A stretch of DNA of 39,241 bases, from contig NZ_JAFUSK010000036.1 in the NCBI RefSeq assembly GCF_017471675.1, positions 1 to 39,241 of the forward strand, read 5' to 3'. Of the stretch, positions 1-9,390 are shown in pieces. Within the stretch, counting starts at the first letter, position 1. Every line of letters starts with the position of its first letter. A model generated the notes under the pieces. The model saw only the letters and a list, made by a program, of their open reading frames with translations. It did not search any database and was not told the origin of the DNA. This stretch comes from Pseudobutyrivibrio sp. (GTDB taxonomy: Bacteria > Bacillota > Clostridia > Lachnospirales > Lachnospiraceae). Position numbers and translations under genes: made by a program.

Positions 1-78
1 CCAAAAGAAATAATTGAAAAACTTTTGCCATGGTCAAAAGAAATCCCAGACGAAATAAAAGCTCCTTCAAACTGCTAA
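1..78 (+). CDS. C-terminal end of an IS66-family transposase (5' end off window)
   Basis: The frame is open from base 1 and stops at 76-78, giving 25 residues that end LLPWSKEIPDEIKAPSNC. The LLPW motif followed by a short charged tail is typical of the C-terminal element of IS66 transposases (TnpC, the DDE transposase). The stop codon lies inside the hairpin that follows, so gene end and terminator overlap. The family call also rests on the GTAAGCG-type terminal repeat 60 bases downstream. The catalytic domain is outside the window, so activity cannot be judged. Confidence 0.6.
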   Translation, partial: PKEIIEKLLPWSKEIPDEIKAPSNC

Positions 79-104
79 TTTAAGCGGTTCGAGGGAGCTT
101 TTTA
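58..104 (+). terminator. Terminator-like hairpin at the transposase 3' end
   Basis: The arms at 61-76 and 83-98 pair over 16 positions with two G-U wobbles and one A-C mismatch, around a six-base loop. Flanking AAA and TTT extend the stem, and a short T-run follows at 99-103. It overlaps the transposase stop codon. Confidence 0.6.
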
Positions 105-138
105 ATATCCTAACACCGTAAGCTGTAACTACGCTTAC

Positions 139-449
139 ATGATGGACAGACAATTGTAAATAATTTAGAAAAAGAATCTCCTAGTATTGATACACCAGAG
201 GATGATGATTCACAGGAGGTGATTTCACCTGAAAATCCAAATGAGGGACCTTCAGTGGATGTGCCAAATGAGCCAGAAAATGAACCTGCAGTGGATACAC
301 CTGATAATTCTGGGGATTCTCATTCTGATAAAGATTCTAAAGAAAATCAAAATCCTAGTGCAAAAAAAATAATTGAGAAGATAGTTTATGTTGTAAAAAA
401 GATTATTAAGGACGTAGTAAATATTTTATGGAAAATATTTAGGGATTAG
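139..449 (+). pseudogene. 3' remnant of an acidic, low-complexity protein interrupted by IS66
   Basis: The frame ending at 449 stays open upstream into the insertion sequence (next stop at 126-128), so this is the 3' part of a gene cut by the IS66 end at 138. It encodes a Pro/Glu/Asp/Ser-rich stretch with repeated units such as PSVDVPNEPENEPAVDTPDN. A basic amphipathic or hydrophobic tail of about 28 residues follows (AKKIIEKIVYVVKK then IIKDVVNILWKIFRD). The acidic part resembles a surface-protein linker and the tail could associate with membrane, but I recognise no family. GTG at 219 could start a residual 76-residue product. It ends three bases before the GH94 gene, so the two were probably cotranscribed before the insertion. 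Confidence 0.5.
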
Positions 450-452
450 TTT

Positions 453-2735
453 ATGGAATATGGCAATTTTATAAATGGAGGAAAGGAGTATGAGGTGGTA
501 ACACCTCATACTCCGGTTCCTTGGAAAAATTATATTTTTAATGACAATTATTATCTTGAATTGGATCAAACACTTCAAGGAGATGGATACCTTGTAGAAA
601 ATTATAATAGAACAAAGTGTGTTGAAGCCTACAGATATTTTTATATTAAAGATGAGAAGAATGGCATGACTTGGAATCCGAACTTTGTTCCACTATGTGT
701 CCAGTTAGATGAATTTTCCTGTGTCCATGGTATGTGGAACACCTGCATTAATTCTTTGAAAAACAAAATCATCTGCAATGTTGAAATATGTGTTACGGAT
801 AAAAGATGTGGAGAATTGTGGAAAATTCATTTAAAAAACGAAGATGATGTTGAAAGACAGATTTCCTTTTATTCGGCAGTTGGTCTTTATGACCATGGAG
901 TAATGGGCGGTGTGTGTAAATATGATAGTAAAGAAAAAATAATATATAAATACTCATTTCCTTATCATACATTTTATGAGGATAAAGAAAAGGTAGAAAA
1001 GGAAAAGGCTTATTACTATCTAATATCAAATCTAGAATATGAATCCTGCGAATTAAGTAAGAGAAGATTTTTTGGTAGACCTGAGGCTATGTGTCCTATT
1101 GGAGTTGAGAATGGGGCGCTAAGTAATATGGATGGAGAAGTAGAAGATTTTTGTGGTGCATTAAAATTTAACTTTTCTTTTGCGCCAGGAGAAAGCAAGG
1201 ATTTTTATATAGAAGTAGGAGCAGCAAAAAATATAGATGAAATCATTAAATATAAAAAAGATTTCACATATAAAGCAAATGAAAACGTTAGAAAAATAAC
1301 CAAGGAAAAATGGGAAAATGTGTGTGAAGGATTTAAAATCAATACTCCTGATAAAAACCTGAACACATTTGTAAATTATTGGCTAAAAAAACAAATTATA
1401 TATTTGGCTACACATAATAGAGGAACCACATATTGTCCCGTTAGAAACCAATTACAGGATGCTATGGGGTTATCGTTTATTGATTATAAGTCGGCAGAAA
1501 AGCTGTTATTAGATGTATTAGTTTTACAAAACAGTAATGGATTTCTTCAACAATGGCATGATACCACAGGCGCACATCCCAGAGGTCTTAGTTTATTAAA
1601 ACATTCTGATGGCCCGGTTTGGCTTGTGATATGTGCTCTTGTAATTGCAAACAATGGAGACACCAAAAAGTTTTTATGTCAAAAAGTGACCTATAATGAC
1701 GGTGGTAATGCTAGCGTATTGGAACATCTGATTACTGCTGTTAAATATTTGCTTAAAGAGCGTGGAAGCCATGGGTTGTGCCTGATGAAAGATGGTGACT
1801 GGAATGACCCTATCAATGCCCCAGGACGAAATGGTAAAGGTGAATCAGTATGGCTTTCAATGGCGCTAGTATATGCAATAAGTAGATTATTACCCTATTT
1901 ATCAGGTGAAGTGCATATTAAACAAATCTTTATCGAGGAAAGGGAAAAACTAATCCACAGTATAAATGAATACGCCTGGGATGGAAGTCAATATGCCATG
2001 GCTATAAATGATGATGGTGATGTGCTTGGAGATAGTAAAGATAGATTGTTTTTAAATACTCAGGCATGGGCAATAATATCAGGTGTGGCCGATGAGGAAA
2101 AAATCAAAATAATCAATTCTAGGGTGGAAAAGCTTGAAACTCCATTTGGACCATTGATTCTATATCCACCATTTCGAGAATGGGACGAAAGATGGGGAAG
2201 GTTAAGTGTTAAGAAATCTGGCACTACAGAGAATGGTTCTGTATATTGTCATGCTTCTATGTTTTGGGCATATGCGCAAAAATGCTCCAATGATATTAGC
2301 GGGTTTTATGAAACTATATGGAGGACCCTCCCAACAAACAAAAATAATCCTCCAGAGAAAAGCCTACAAATCCCTATCTATCTTCCCAATTATTATTATG
2401 GGCTGAAAGAATCTAAAAACTTTGGGCGCTCCAGTGCACATATAGGAACAGGTACAGTAGCGTGGCTTATGATGTTACTAGTTGAACATTTAATAGGGTT
2501 TAATGTTGATGATAAAGGAATAAAACTTGATACTGTTCTTCCAAAAGAATGGAATGAGGTTTTCTGCAAAAGGATTTACAGGGGCGCAACATATAATATA
2601 ACCATTAAGCAAGGCGAAGATAGAAGCCTATATGTGGATGACATACTTCAACAAACAGATAGATTACCTTATGAAGAGAACGAAACATACAATGTAGTAT
2701 ATACAACAAAAAATGGGGGACAAAATGGAGAATAA
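453..2735 (+). CDS. GH94-family glycoside phosphorylase, substrate unknown (760 aa)
   Basis: GH94 enzymes split beta-glucosides with inorganic phosphate to give a sugar 1-phosphate. The N-terminus ([19 protein letters not shown], then VPW) matches the beta-sandwich start of the cellobiose phosphorylase encoded at 17533-19968. The catalytic region has DWND at residues 449-452, where the family's general acid Asp lies. What follows differs: [15 protein letters not shown] replaces the cellobiose phosphorylase CLNLN segment, and PVRNQLQD replaces the usual RDxxQD. At 760 residues it is shorter than cellobiose (about 811) and cellodextrin (about 980) phosphorylases. There is no signal peptide, so it is cytoplasmic. 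AGGGA at 441-445 serves the ATG. The gene overlaps the following GH2 gene. AGA- and ATA-rich codon use differs from the CGT-rich ribosomal genes, suggesting low expression or transfer. Confidence 0.82.
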   Translation: MEYGNFINGGKEYEVVTPHTPVPWKNYIFNDNYYLELDQTLQGDGYLVENYNRTKCVEAYRYFYIKDEKNGMTWNPNFVPLCVQLDEFSCVHGMWNTCINSLKNKIICNVEICVTDKRCGELWKIHLKNEDDVERQISFYSAVGLYDHGVMGGVCKYDSKEKIIYKYSFPYHTFYEDKEKVEKEKAYYYLISNLEYESCELSKRRFFGRPEAMCPIGVENGALSNMDGEVEDFCGALKFNFSFAPGESKDFYIEVGAAKNIDEIIKYKKDFTYKANENVRKITKEKWENVCEGFKINTPDKNLNTFVNYWLKKQIIYLATHNRGTTYCPVRNQLQDAMGLSFIDYKSAEKLLLDVLVLQNSNGFLQQWHDTTGAHPRGLSLLKHSDGPVWLVICALVIANNGDTKKFLCQKVTYNDGGNASVLEHLITAVKYLLKERGSHGLCLMKDGDWNDPINAPGRNGKGESVWLSMALVYAISRLLPYLSGEVHIKQIFIEEREKLIHSINEYAWDGSQYAMAINDDGDVLGDSKDRLFLNTQAWAIISGVADEEKIKIINSRVEKLETPFGPLILYPPFREWDERWGRLSVKKSGTTENGSVYCHASMFWAYAQKCSNDISGFYETIWRTLPTNKNNPPEKSLQIPIYLPNYYYGLKESKNFGRSSAHIGTGTVAWLMMLLVEHLIGFNVDDKGIKLDTVLPKEWNEVFCKRIYRGATYNITIKQGEDRSLYVDDILQQTDRLPYEENETYNVVYTTKNGGQNGE

Positions 2736-4503
2736 TAAACCTAAAATATATATGTCAGATATTCATCTGGAAAATTATACTAAGCAGTATGAAGAAAAGA
2801 AAAGCACTGCAGAAACAATGATTTTTGATTATTCAAGACAGAAGGAATCATTGGGTGGAGTTTGGAAATACTCGGTGGACCAGTATGATACCTGTTTGAG
2901 GCAAAAATGGTTTTTGGAAAAAACGAAAGATGATAAGGGGAATTCTTTGCCACTAGACTATTCCTTTGATCAGTGGGATGAAATGAGATTACCTTGTTGT
3001 TGGAACACTATAGATGAAAAATATTTCTTATATGAAGGTCCTATGGTATTTACCAGAACTTTTTCATATCGGAAAAAATCAAATGAAAGACTTATATTGA
3101 AAATAGGAGCTGCCAATTATCTCTGTAGGGTGTTTTTAAACAAGGAATACATGGGAATGCACAGAGGAGGTTCTACCCCAAGCTATTACGATTTGACTGA
3201 TTATGTGTTGGAAGACAATAGAATCATAATTAGTGTGGATAATACTCGAAGACCTACGCAGGTACCAACAGAGAATACAGACTGGTTTAATTACGGCGGC
3301 ATTTATAGAGAGATTGAGCTTTTTAGGGTGCCTGAAGTATATATTAAATATTTTAGTGTAGGATTAGCAAAGAACTGTTCATATTCAAAAATTAATGTAA
3401 AAGTAAAGATGTCTTGTGCTATTGACTGCGAAGCTGAGTTCACTATAAATGAGTTAAATCTATATGAAAAAATTAAAATTGAAAATGGTGTGGGCGAAGC
3501 ATTAATAGATGCCAAGCCACAGCTATGGACCACAACTGATCCTAAACTCTTTAAGGTCAAACTAAAATGCGGCGAGGATTGTGTTGAAGATAAAGTTGGA
3601 TTTAGAGAGATAAGCGTAGAAAATGGCGAGATATTGCTAAATGGCAAATCAATTTTTTTGAAGGGGGTTAGTTGCCATGAGGAAAGCGTTTTAAACGGCA
3701 AGGCGCTCACTGATGAGGAAAGACTTGAAAACATTAGGCTTGCTAAAGAATTGGGGTGCAATTTTATGCGTGTTGCTCATTACCCTCATTCAGAGAAAAT
3801 GGCACGACTAGCCGATGAACAGGGGGTGCTTTTATGGGAAGAGATACCAGTATATTGGGCTGTTCAGTTTGAAAACAAAGATACCTATGCAGATGCTAGA
3901 AACCAACTTGAGGAAATGATAATCAGAGACTATAACAGGGCCAGCGTTATAATATGGTCTGTTGGCAATGAAAACGCTGATACAGATGAACGATTAAAGT
4001 TTATGAGTGGTTTGGCAAAATCTGCAAGAGAAATTGATTCTACAAGGCTTGTATCTGCAGCTTGCCTGGTCGATAGTGAAAAAAATGTTATTTCCGACAG
4101 ATTGGCAGATTATTTGGATGTTATAGGCATTAATGAATATTGTGGTTGGTATACACCTGATTTTGAAATGTTACCAAAGCTGCTACAAAATAGTAATCCT
4201 GACAAACCAGTTATTATTACAGAGTTCGGTGCCGACGCATTTCCTAAGCATCATGGTACAATCTCAGATAAAGGCTCAGAAGAATGTCAGGCATATGTAT
4301 ATGAATGTCAAATCAATACCCTTAAACAGATTAGTTATATTAAGGGAATGACCCCTTGGATATTGTACGATTTCCGATGTCCAAGAAGAACGCATTATTT
4401 GCAAAAATACTATAATCGAAAAGGATTGTTGTCTGAAGATAAACAATATCGAAAGATTGCTTTTGATGTGTTGAAAGAATTTTATGACAATATAGAAGAT
4501 TAA
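2725..4503 (+). CDS. GH2-family beta-glucuronidase/beta-galactosidase-like hydrolase (592 aa)
   Basis: This is a retaining exo-beta-glycosidase of the GH2 family. An N-terminal jelly-roll domain (about residues 40-200, with [13 protein letters not shown]) is followed by an immunoglobulin-like domain and a TIM barrel. Counted from ATG 2725, the acid/base Glu is E416 in SVGNEN and the nucleophile is E500 in IITEFGAD. The ITEFGAD motif and the length near 600 are closest to the beta-glucuronidase branch, but substrate cannot be fixed from sequence alone. I chose 2725 over the ATG at 2713 because GGGGGA at 2715-2720 is a usable Shine-Dalgarno only for 2725. It overlaps the GH94 gene by 11 bases, implying coupled translation. 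No signal peptide: it would act on imported oligosaccharides together with the phosphorylase. Confidence 0.85.
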   Translation: MENNKPKIYMSDIHLENYTKQYEEKKSTAETMIFDYSRQKESLGGVWKYSVDQYDTCLRQKWFLEKTKDDKGNSLPLDYSFDQWDEMRLPCCWNTIDEKYFLYEGPMVFTRTFSYRKKSNERLILKIGAANYLCRVFLNKEYMGMHRGGSTPSYYDLTDYVLEDNRIIISVDNTRRPTQVPTENTDWFNYGGIYREIELFRVPEVYIKYFSVGLAKNCSYSKINVKVKMSCAIDCEAEFTINELNLYEKIKIENGVGEALIDAKPQLWTTTDPKLFKVKLKCGEDCVEDKVGFREISVENGEILLNGKSIFLKGVSCHEESVLNGKALTDEERLENIRLAKELGCNFMRVAHYPHSEKMARLADEQGVLLWEEIPVYWAVQFENKDTYADARNQLEEMIIRDYNRASVIIWSVGNENADTDERLKFMSGLAKSAREIDSTRLVSAACLVDSEKNVISDRLADYLDVIGINEYCGWYTPDFEMLPKLLQNSNPDKPVIITEFGADAFPKHHGTISDKGSEECQAYVYECQINTLKQISYIKGMTPWILYDFRCPRRTHYLQKYYNRKGLLSEDKQYRKIAFDVLKEFYDNIED

Positions 4504-4509
4504 TTATTC

Positions 4510-4545
4510 AGTCCATCCTCGTGGGGGTGGACTTGTTTTGTTATT
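4510..4545 (+). terminator. Intrinsic terminator after the GH94-GH2 pair
   Basis: A nine-base-pair stem (AGTCCATCC at 4510-4518 with GGGTGGACT at 4525-4533, one G-U) has a six-base loop and is followed by a T-rich tract. It starts seven bases after the GH2 stop. Confidence 0.85.
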
Positions 4546-4607
4546 TGTATTAAAATGGGAGAGCTAACTGTAGTTAGTATATTTTGAAAATAGATAAGGA
4601 GATTAAA

Positions 4608-6047
4608 ATGGCACAGGAAAAAAAGCTGGTAGAAGCGATTACCTCTATGTCTGAGGATTTCGCACAGTGGTATACCGATGTAGTTGTTAAGGCTGATTTG
4701 ATTGCATATTCATCAGTAAAGGGATGCATGATTATCAAGCCCGATGGTTATGCTATTTGGGAAAACATCCAGCACGAGTTGGACAGAAGATTCAAAGAAA
4801 CAGGAGTACAGAATGTGTACATGCCGATGTTCATTCCTGAGAGTCTTCTTCAGGTTGAGAAGGATCATGTTGAGGGATTTGCACCAGAGGTAGCTTGGGT
4901 TACACATGGTGGTCTTAACCCGCTTCAGGAGCGTCTTTGCGTTCGTCCTACATCTGAGACTCTTTTCTGTGATTTTTATAAGGATATTATCCACTCTCAC
5001 AGAGATTTACCAAAGGTTTACAACCAGTGGTGCTCAGTAGTTCGTTGGGAGAAGGAGACACGTCCATTCCTTCGTTCACGTGAGTTCTTATGGCAGGAAG
5101 GTCACACAGCACATGCTACAGCTGAGGAGGCAGAGGCACGTACAGTTCAGATGCTTAACTTATACGCAGATTTTTGTGAGGAAGTCCTTGCAATGCCTGT
5201 AGTTCGTGGACAGAAGACAGATAAGGAGAAGTTTGCAGGTGCTGAGGCTACATATACAATCGAGGCACTTATGCACGATGGTAAGGCTTTACAGTCTGGT
5301 ACATCACACAACTTTGGACAGAACTTCTCTAAGCCATTTGGTATTCAGTACACAGATAAGAACAATCAGCTTCAGTATGTTCACCAGACATCTTGGGGCA
5401 TGACTACACGTCTTATCGGTGCTATCATTATGGTACATGGTGATGATTCAGGTCTTGTACTTCCACCACGTATCGCACCTACACAGGTAGTAGTTATTCC
5501 TATTCAGCAGAAGAAGGAAGGCGTACTTGAAAAGGCAGGCGAGGTTTGTGAACGCCTTGGTAAGACAATGCGTGCTAAGCTTGATGATTCAGACAAGAGC
5601 CCAGGTTGGAAGTTCTCTGAGGCAGAGATGCGTGGTATCCCTGTTCGTGTAGAGCTTGGACCTAAGGATATCGAGGCAGGCAAGTGCGTACTTGTTCGCC
5701 GTGATACACGTGAAAAGATTGAGTGCCCACTTGATCAGGTAGAGACAAAGGTAGCTGAGCTCCTTGATACTATCCAGAAGGATATGTTTGAAAGAGCAAA
5801 GGCTCACCGTGATAGCCATATCTGGGATGCTCACAACTACGCTGAGTTTACAGAGATTGCTAACAACAAGCCAGGCTTCATTCGTGCTATGTGGTGCGGT
5901 GATGTAGCTTGCGAGAACAAGATTAAAGAGGATTTAGCTGTAACTAGCCGTTGTATGCCATTCAATGATCAGGAGCAGATTTCTGACGTATGTGCATGCT
6001 GTGGTAAGCCAGCTAAGAAATTAGTATATTGGGGTAAAGCTTATTAA
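4608..6047 (+). CDS. proS: Prolyl-tRNA synthetase, archaeal/eukaryotic-type (479 aa)
   Basis: It charges tRNA-Pro with proline. The sequence shows class IIa motifs: [20 protein letters not shown] (motif 2), the [13 protein letters not shown] block, and [14 protein letters not shown] (motif 3). An anticodon-binding domain and a C-terminal domain with paired cysteines ([10 protein letters not shown]) end in a terminal Tyr. This is the compact form without the INS editing domain of the typical bacterial enzyme. The ATG at 4608 is preceded by AAGGAG at 4596-4601; an earlier in-frame ATG at 4584 has no ribosome binding site. It starts an operon: cca follows after one base. A 6-bp inverted repeat (CTAACT/AGTTAG, 4564-4577) lies upstream, and I could not identify a clear promoter. 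Confidence 0.96.
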   Translation: MAQEKKLVEAITSMSEDFAQWYTDVVVKADLIAYSSVKGCMIIKPDGYAIWENIQHELDRRFKETGVQNVYMPMFIPESLLQVEKDHVEGFAPEVAWVTHGGLNPLQERLCVRPTSETLFCDFYKDIIHSHRDLPKVYNQWCSVVRWEKETRPFLRSREFLWQEGHTAHATAEEAEARTVQMLNLYADFCEEVLAMPVVRGQKTDKEKFAGAEATYTIEALMHDGKALQSGTSHNFGQNFSKPFGIQYTDKNNQLQYVHQTSWGMTTRLIGAIIMVHGDDSGLVLPPRIAPTQVVVIPIQQKKEGVLEKAGEVCERLGKTMRAKLDDSDKSPGWKFSEAEMRGIPVRVELGPKDIEAGKCVLVRRDTREKIECPLDQVETKVAELLDTIQKDMFERAKAHRDSHIWDAHNYAEFTEIANNKPGFIRAMWCGDVACENKIKEDLAVTSRCMPFNDQEQISDVCACCGKPAKKLVYWGKAY

Positions 6048-6048
6048 T

Positions 6049-7374
6049 ATGAATTTACCAGCAGACGTTTCAAAAATAATAAATATTTTAGAATCTAACG
6101 GACACGAAGCCTATGCAGTGGGCGGCTGTGTCCGTGACTGCATTCTAGGGAAAGTTCCACATGATTGGGACATTACAACATCGGCTTTGCCAGAAACGGT
6201 AAAGTCTTATTTTGATAGGACTTTTGACACTGGAATAGAGCATGGCACAGTTACGGTGCTGCTTCACGGCGTTGGCTACGAGGTTACCACATACCGTGTG
6301 GATGGCAAGTATGAAGATGGTCGCCACCCTAAGGAAGTCACATTTACAGCATCATTAGAGGAAGACCTTAAGAGGCGTGATTTCACTATCAACGCCATGG
6401 CTTACAACGACAGTAAGGGGCTTGTGGATTTGTTTGGCGGCAAGGAGGATTTAGAGGCAGGCATCATCCGTGCGGTAGGCAATCCTACAGAGCGTTTCAC
6501 CGAGGATGCCCTTCGTATGCTGCGTGCTCTTAGATTCTCAGCCCAGCTAGGCTTTGAGATAGAGCCTGAGACCTATAAGGCTATCTGTGAGCTTGCACCT
6601 ACCCTTGATAGAATCAGTGCTGAGCGAATCCAGGTGGAGATGGTGAAGCTGGTTACATCGAACCATCCCGAAAGGCTTAGAGAGGTCTATAACACAGGGC
6701 TTTCAAAGGTGTTCTTCCCTGAGCTTAACGTAATGATGGAATGTGAGCAGAATAACAAGCATCACATGTACACAGTAGGTGAGCATGCCATTAAGGCAAT
6801 GGAGCTATCCCCAGCGGATAAGGTAATCCGCCTTACTATGATGCTTCACGATGTGGCAAAGCCAGCCTGCAAGACCACTGATGATAAGGGGCAGAACCAT
6901 TTCAAGCTTCATCCTGTAAAGGGGGCTGAGATGGCCCGTGATGTGCTTAGGCGCCTTAAGTTTGATAATGACACTACAGATAAGGTGTGCAATCTGGTAA
7001 AGAACCATGATGACAGGCCTGAAATAAATGAGCGTAACATCCGTAGAATGATTATCAGGGTAGGCAAGGAGAATTTTGAGGATTTGCTGGCTGTTAAGCG
7101 TGCAGATACCTTGGCACAGAGTATGTATCATCGGGATGAGAAGCTTGCTTATATTGATGAGCTGGAGCAGATGTATAAGTCTATAATTGCAGCAGGGGAT
7201 TGCCTTAAGATAAAGGATTTACAGATAAACGGTAAGGATTTAATAGACATGGGAGTCCCACAGGGACAGCGCATCGGGGAGATTTTAAAGGCTGTTTTTG
7301 ATGAAGTTGTAGATAATCCTAAGCTTAATAATAGAGATTATTTGCTAAATCGAGTTAAAGATATGCTACAATAA
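6049..7374 (+). CDS. cca: CCA tRNA nucleotidyltransferase (441 aa)
   Basis: It adds or repairs the 3' CCA end of tRNAs using CTP and ATP. The N-terminal head carries GGCVRD at residues 25-30, the metal-binding DWD at 39-41 and RRDFTINAMAYN, all hallmarks of class II CCA-adding and poly(A) polymerases. An HD-type domain is present (LHDVAK near residue 266, NHD about 60 residues later), as in many bacterial CCA enzymes. The start codon is one base after the proS stop with only a weak upstream purine stretch, so translation is probably coupled. The neighbouring tRNA synthetase fits a tRNA-maturation role. It shares one base with the next gene. Confidence 0.94.
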   Translation: MNLPADVSKIINILESNGHEAYAVGGCVRDCILGKVPHDWDITTSALPETVKSYFDRTFDTGIEHGTVTVLLHGVGYEVTTYRVDGKYEDGRHPKEVTFTASLEEDLKRRDFTINAMAYNDSKGLVDLFGGKEDLEAGIIRAVGNPTERFTEDALRMLRALRFSAQLGFEIEPETYKAICELAPTLDRISAERIQVEMVKLVTSNHPERLREVYNTGLSKVFFPELNVMMECEQNNKHHMYTVGEHAIKAMELSPADKVIRLTMMLHDVAKPACKTTDDKGQNHFKLHPVKGAEMARDVLRRLKFDNDTTDKVCNLVKNHDDRPEINERNIRRMIIRVGKENFEDLLAVKRADTLAQSMYHRDEKLAYIDELEQMYKSIIAAGDCLKIKDLQINGKDLIDMGVPQGQRIGEILKAVFDEVVDNPKLNNRDYLLNRVKDMLQ

Positions 7375-8705
7375 TGAATATGGAAGGGATTTTTACACAC
7401 AAAACAATCAATTTAATACTGATAATGACCGTAGGAATGTTGGCTTTTACTGGTTGTGGCAGGCATCCTAACAACGCTACTGTAACAAACCATACTGGCT
7501 CTGCTCTAAAGCAGGATTCTGCAAATGTGGAGAATCAGGATGCCACCGCTTCTTCTGAGGAAGAGGAGATAGTAGAGGCGACTCTTTACATCGTTGAGAA
7601 TCTTAATATGACAGATGAGACCATATCGTTGTATTCAGTGGATGAAGATAAGCAGATTAGGTACAACTACAATATGACCACACGGTTTTTGGATAAGTTT
7701 GGCACAAACAGTGTGTGGGCAAGCTTTACAAATGGCACAGTTGTTACAATCGGAGATTTCCTGCCTGCCTCAGGAGCACTTGAATCCGTTCAAAAGAGTG
7801 GGGATGTATGGATATTTGACGATATTTCCAAGTATAAGCTAGAACCTGAACGAGGTCTCATTACTATTGATGGCAAGAATTACAAGATTACTGATAAGAC
7901 CAAGGTCTACTCTGACAATCTTAAGATTCAGGCATCTGATATCGGTGAAGATGACATTATCACTGTTGTAGGTCAGGAAAAGGAAGTTATATCCATTGCA
8001 GTTACTACAGGTCATGGGTATTTTAAGCTGACTAATACGTCCTTGTTTGACGGCAGTATGATTTTCATAGGTAAGAAGATAGTATCCACTGTCTATGGGG
8101 ACGAGCTAATAGAAGTACCAGAAGGAACATATAACATTACGGTTGCTAACAATGGCTGGGGCGGCACTGGGGAATATTCAGTTGCAAGAAATGCCACTAC
8201 TGTAATTAATTTAGAGGATTTAAAGGGCGAAGGACCATCATTTTGCCTGCTTACATTCCTTGTTACAGTGCCAGACACTTATGTATTCTTGGATGGCAAG
8301 CAGGTGGATGTAACGGAGCCTCAGAAAGTCCAGTACGGCTCACATAAGCTGGTGGTTCAGTGCGATGGGTATACATCTTGGAACAAGACTCTGGTGGTTA
8401 ATTCCGAATCTGCCACTATTACCCTTGAAATGGAAACAGATACGGGGGAAACTACAGAACAATCTGTAACAAACAATACTCAGAATAATGAGCAGGCTGA
8501 TACGTCAAATACTGCAAATCAGCTTCCTAATCAGACAACAAATCAGACAACAAACCAGGCTACTAATGGGACTACAAACAATTCTGTAAATAGAAATAAT
8601 TCACCTGAAAAAGAGTCTGCTGGTAGCACTTTAAAAGACAATTACGATTACGAAGTGGATTATTTGTCGACAATTTCAGACCTTATCAGTAATCTTATGA
8701 ATTAG
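7374..8705 (+). CDS. PEGA-domain lipoprotein (443 aa), role unknown
   Basis: The N-terminus has a hydrophobic segment followed by LAFTGC, giving a lipidated Cys at residue 28, so it should be anchored on the outer face of the membrane. The middle contains beta-rich segments. Residues about 295-352 match a PEGA domain (VPDTYVFLDGKQVDVTEPQK and following), a fold found in surface and S-layer-associated proteins. The C-terminal 90 residues are low complexity, Asn/Thr/Gln-rich with NQTTNQTTNQ repeats. The start ATG overlaps the cca stop codon (TAATG), so it is translationally coupled to two tRNA genes, an unexpected partnership. The lipobox has Phe at -3, which is acceptable but not ideal. No enzymatic motif is visible. 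Confidence 0.8.
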   Translation: MNMEGIFTHKTINLILIMTVGMLAFTGCGRHPNNATVTNHTGSALKQDSANVENQDATASSEEEEIVEATLYIVENLNMTDETISLYSVDEDKQIRYNYNMTTRFLDKFGTNSVWASFTNGTVVTIGDFLPASGALESVQKSGDVWIFDDISKYKLEPERGLITIDGKNYKITDKTKVYSDNLKIQASDIGEDDIITVVGQEKEVISIAVTTGHGYFKLTNTSLFDGSMIFIGKKIVSTVYGDELIEVPEGTYNITVANNGWGGTGEYSVARNATTVINLEDLKGEGPSFCLLTFLVTVPDTYVFLDGKQVDVTEPQKVQYGSHKLVVQCDGYTSWNKTLVVNSESATITLEMETDTGETTEQSVTNNTQNNEQADTSNTANQLPNQTTNQTTNQATNGTTNNSVNRNNSPEKESAGSTLKDNYDYEVDYLSTISDLISNLMN

Positions 8706-8801
8706 CTAACTGTGAAAAAGATGTGAACTTCCCGAAAAATCAAGGGTTTGTAAATAGTAATAGTGTTTAAAAATAACGCAAAAAATTTGTAATAATCCAT
8801 A

Positions 8802-8839
8802 AAAACCTTATAAAAACGGGATATTTTAGGGTTTTCTTG
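8802..8839 (+). terminator. Possible weak terminator after the proS operon
   Basis: AAAACCTTA (8802-8810) pairs with TAGGGTTTT (8827-8835) over nine positions with one G-U and a 16-base loop; the 3' arm itself ends in TTTT. AT-rich and only moderately convincing. The rest of 8706-8839 shows no other structure I can name. Confidence 0.35.
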
Positions 8840-8868
8840 TTGACATGCAAAGTCAAAACAATTATAAA
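8840..8868 (+). promoter_or_regulatory. sigma-A promoter for the HU gene
   Basis: TTGACA at 8840-8845 and TATAAA at 8863-8868 are separated by 17 bases. The predicted start near 8875 leaves a leader of about 60 bases before the HU start codon. Confidence 0.85.
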
Positions 8869-8934
8869 GAATATTGTAGTTAAGGGATTTTCCCAACTAT
8901 AAAATTTAAATTAAATTCTCGAGGAGGAATAGTA

Positions 8935-9207
8935 ATGAACAAGACAGAATTAGTAGCAGCTATCGCTAGCAAGGCTAACATTTCTAAGAAGGACGCAGAA
9001 GCTTCTGTTAAGGCATTTACAGAGGTTGTTGCTGAAGAGCTTAAGAAGGGGGAGAAGATTCAGCTTGTAGGTTTTGGTACTTTTGAAGTATCTGCAAGAG
9101 CAGCTCGTACAGGTAGAAACCCACAGACAGGCGCAGAGATGAAGATTCCTGCATCTAAGGCTCCTAAGTTTAAGGCTGGTAAGGCTCTTAAGGATGCTAT
9201 CAACTAA
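8935..9207 (+). CDS. hup: HU family DNA-binding protein (90 aa)
   Basis: This is a small, basic, dimeric nucleoid protein that bends DNA. The 90-residue length and the pattern match [22 protein letters not shown] at the N-terminus, [20 protein letters not shown] in the middle and a C-terminal helix [13 protein letters not shown]. The Arg- and Pro-containing arm ([14 protein letters not shown]) that inserts into the minor groove is complete. The GAGGAGG ribosome binding site ends eight bases before ATG. It is a single-gene unit with its own promoter (8840-8868) and a strong terminator (9233-9260). HU lies just upstream of the rqcP-divIC cluster in many clostridia, which supports the gene order here. 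Confidence 0.96.
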   Translation: MNKTELVAAIASKANISKKDAEASVKAFTEVVAEELKKGEKIQLVGFGTFEVSARAARTGRNPQTGAEMKIPASKAPKFKAGKALKDAIN

Positions 9208-9232
9208 TAACTTTCTAGATTAGATGATGGTT

Positions 9233-9260
9233 GGGGTTCGGCATAGCCGAACCCCTTTTT
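9233..9260 (+). terminator. Intrinsic terminator of the HU gene
   Basis: A perfect ten-base-pair GC-rich stem (GGGGTTCGGC with GCCGAACCCC) with a three-base loop is followed by TTTTT. Confidence 0.95.
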
Positions 9261-9270
9261 AAAATCCTAC

Positions 9271-9354
9271 GCTGATTACAGCAACAAGCCATTAAATTTC
9301 TACGCTCAACAACATGTTTCGCTTAAGAAACTTAAGAGCTTGTTACTTATCAGC
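9271..9354. other. Nested inverted repeats in the hup-rqcP spacer
   Basis: Three concentric pairings are visible. GCTGAT (9271-9276) pairs with ATCAGC (9349-9354), AACAAGC (9283-9289) with GCTTGTT (9338-9344), and GTTTC (9316-9320) with GAAAC (9327-9331). This could be a structured 5' leader of rqcP or a decayed intergenic repeat. I see no T-run and no clear promoter. Confidence 0.35.
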
Positions 9355-9390
9355 TTACATTGTGCAAATACATGAGGTTATATATACGAT

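Larger units (their letters stand above)
1..138 (+). mobile_element. Right end of an IS66-family insertion sequence (partial)
   Basis: The last 25 codons of a transposase-like frame are followed by a terminator-like hairpin and then by a terminal repeat ending in CGCTTAC at 138. Read inward on the other strand, the end starts GTAAGCGTAGTTACAGCTTAC, which matches the GTAAGCG-type ends known for IS66 elements. IS66 elements usually make 8-bp target duplications, so ATGATGGA at 139-146 would be the right copy; the left end is outside the window and this cannot be checked. The element has inserted into the reading frame that continues at 139-449. Confidence 0.72.

Noticed and set aside
219-449. 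A complete 76-residue gene starting at GTG 219
   Set aside because: The same frame is open upstream into the IS66 end, so this is better read as the 3' remnant of a cut gene. The good AGGAGG overlaps the GTG itself and cannot serve it.
4546-4607. T-box or other riboswitch before proS
   Set aside because: Only about 60 bases lie between the GH2 terminator and proS. The single 6-bp inverted repeat is far too small for a T-box, and no specifier or antiterminator is visible.
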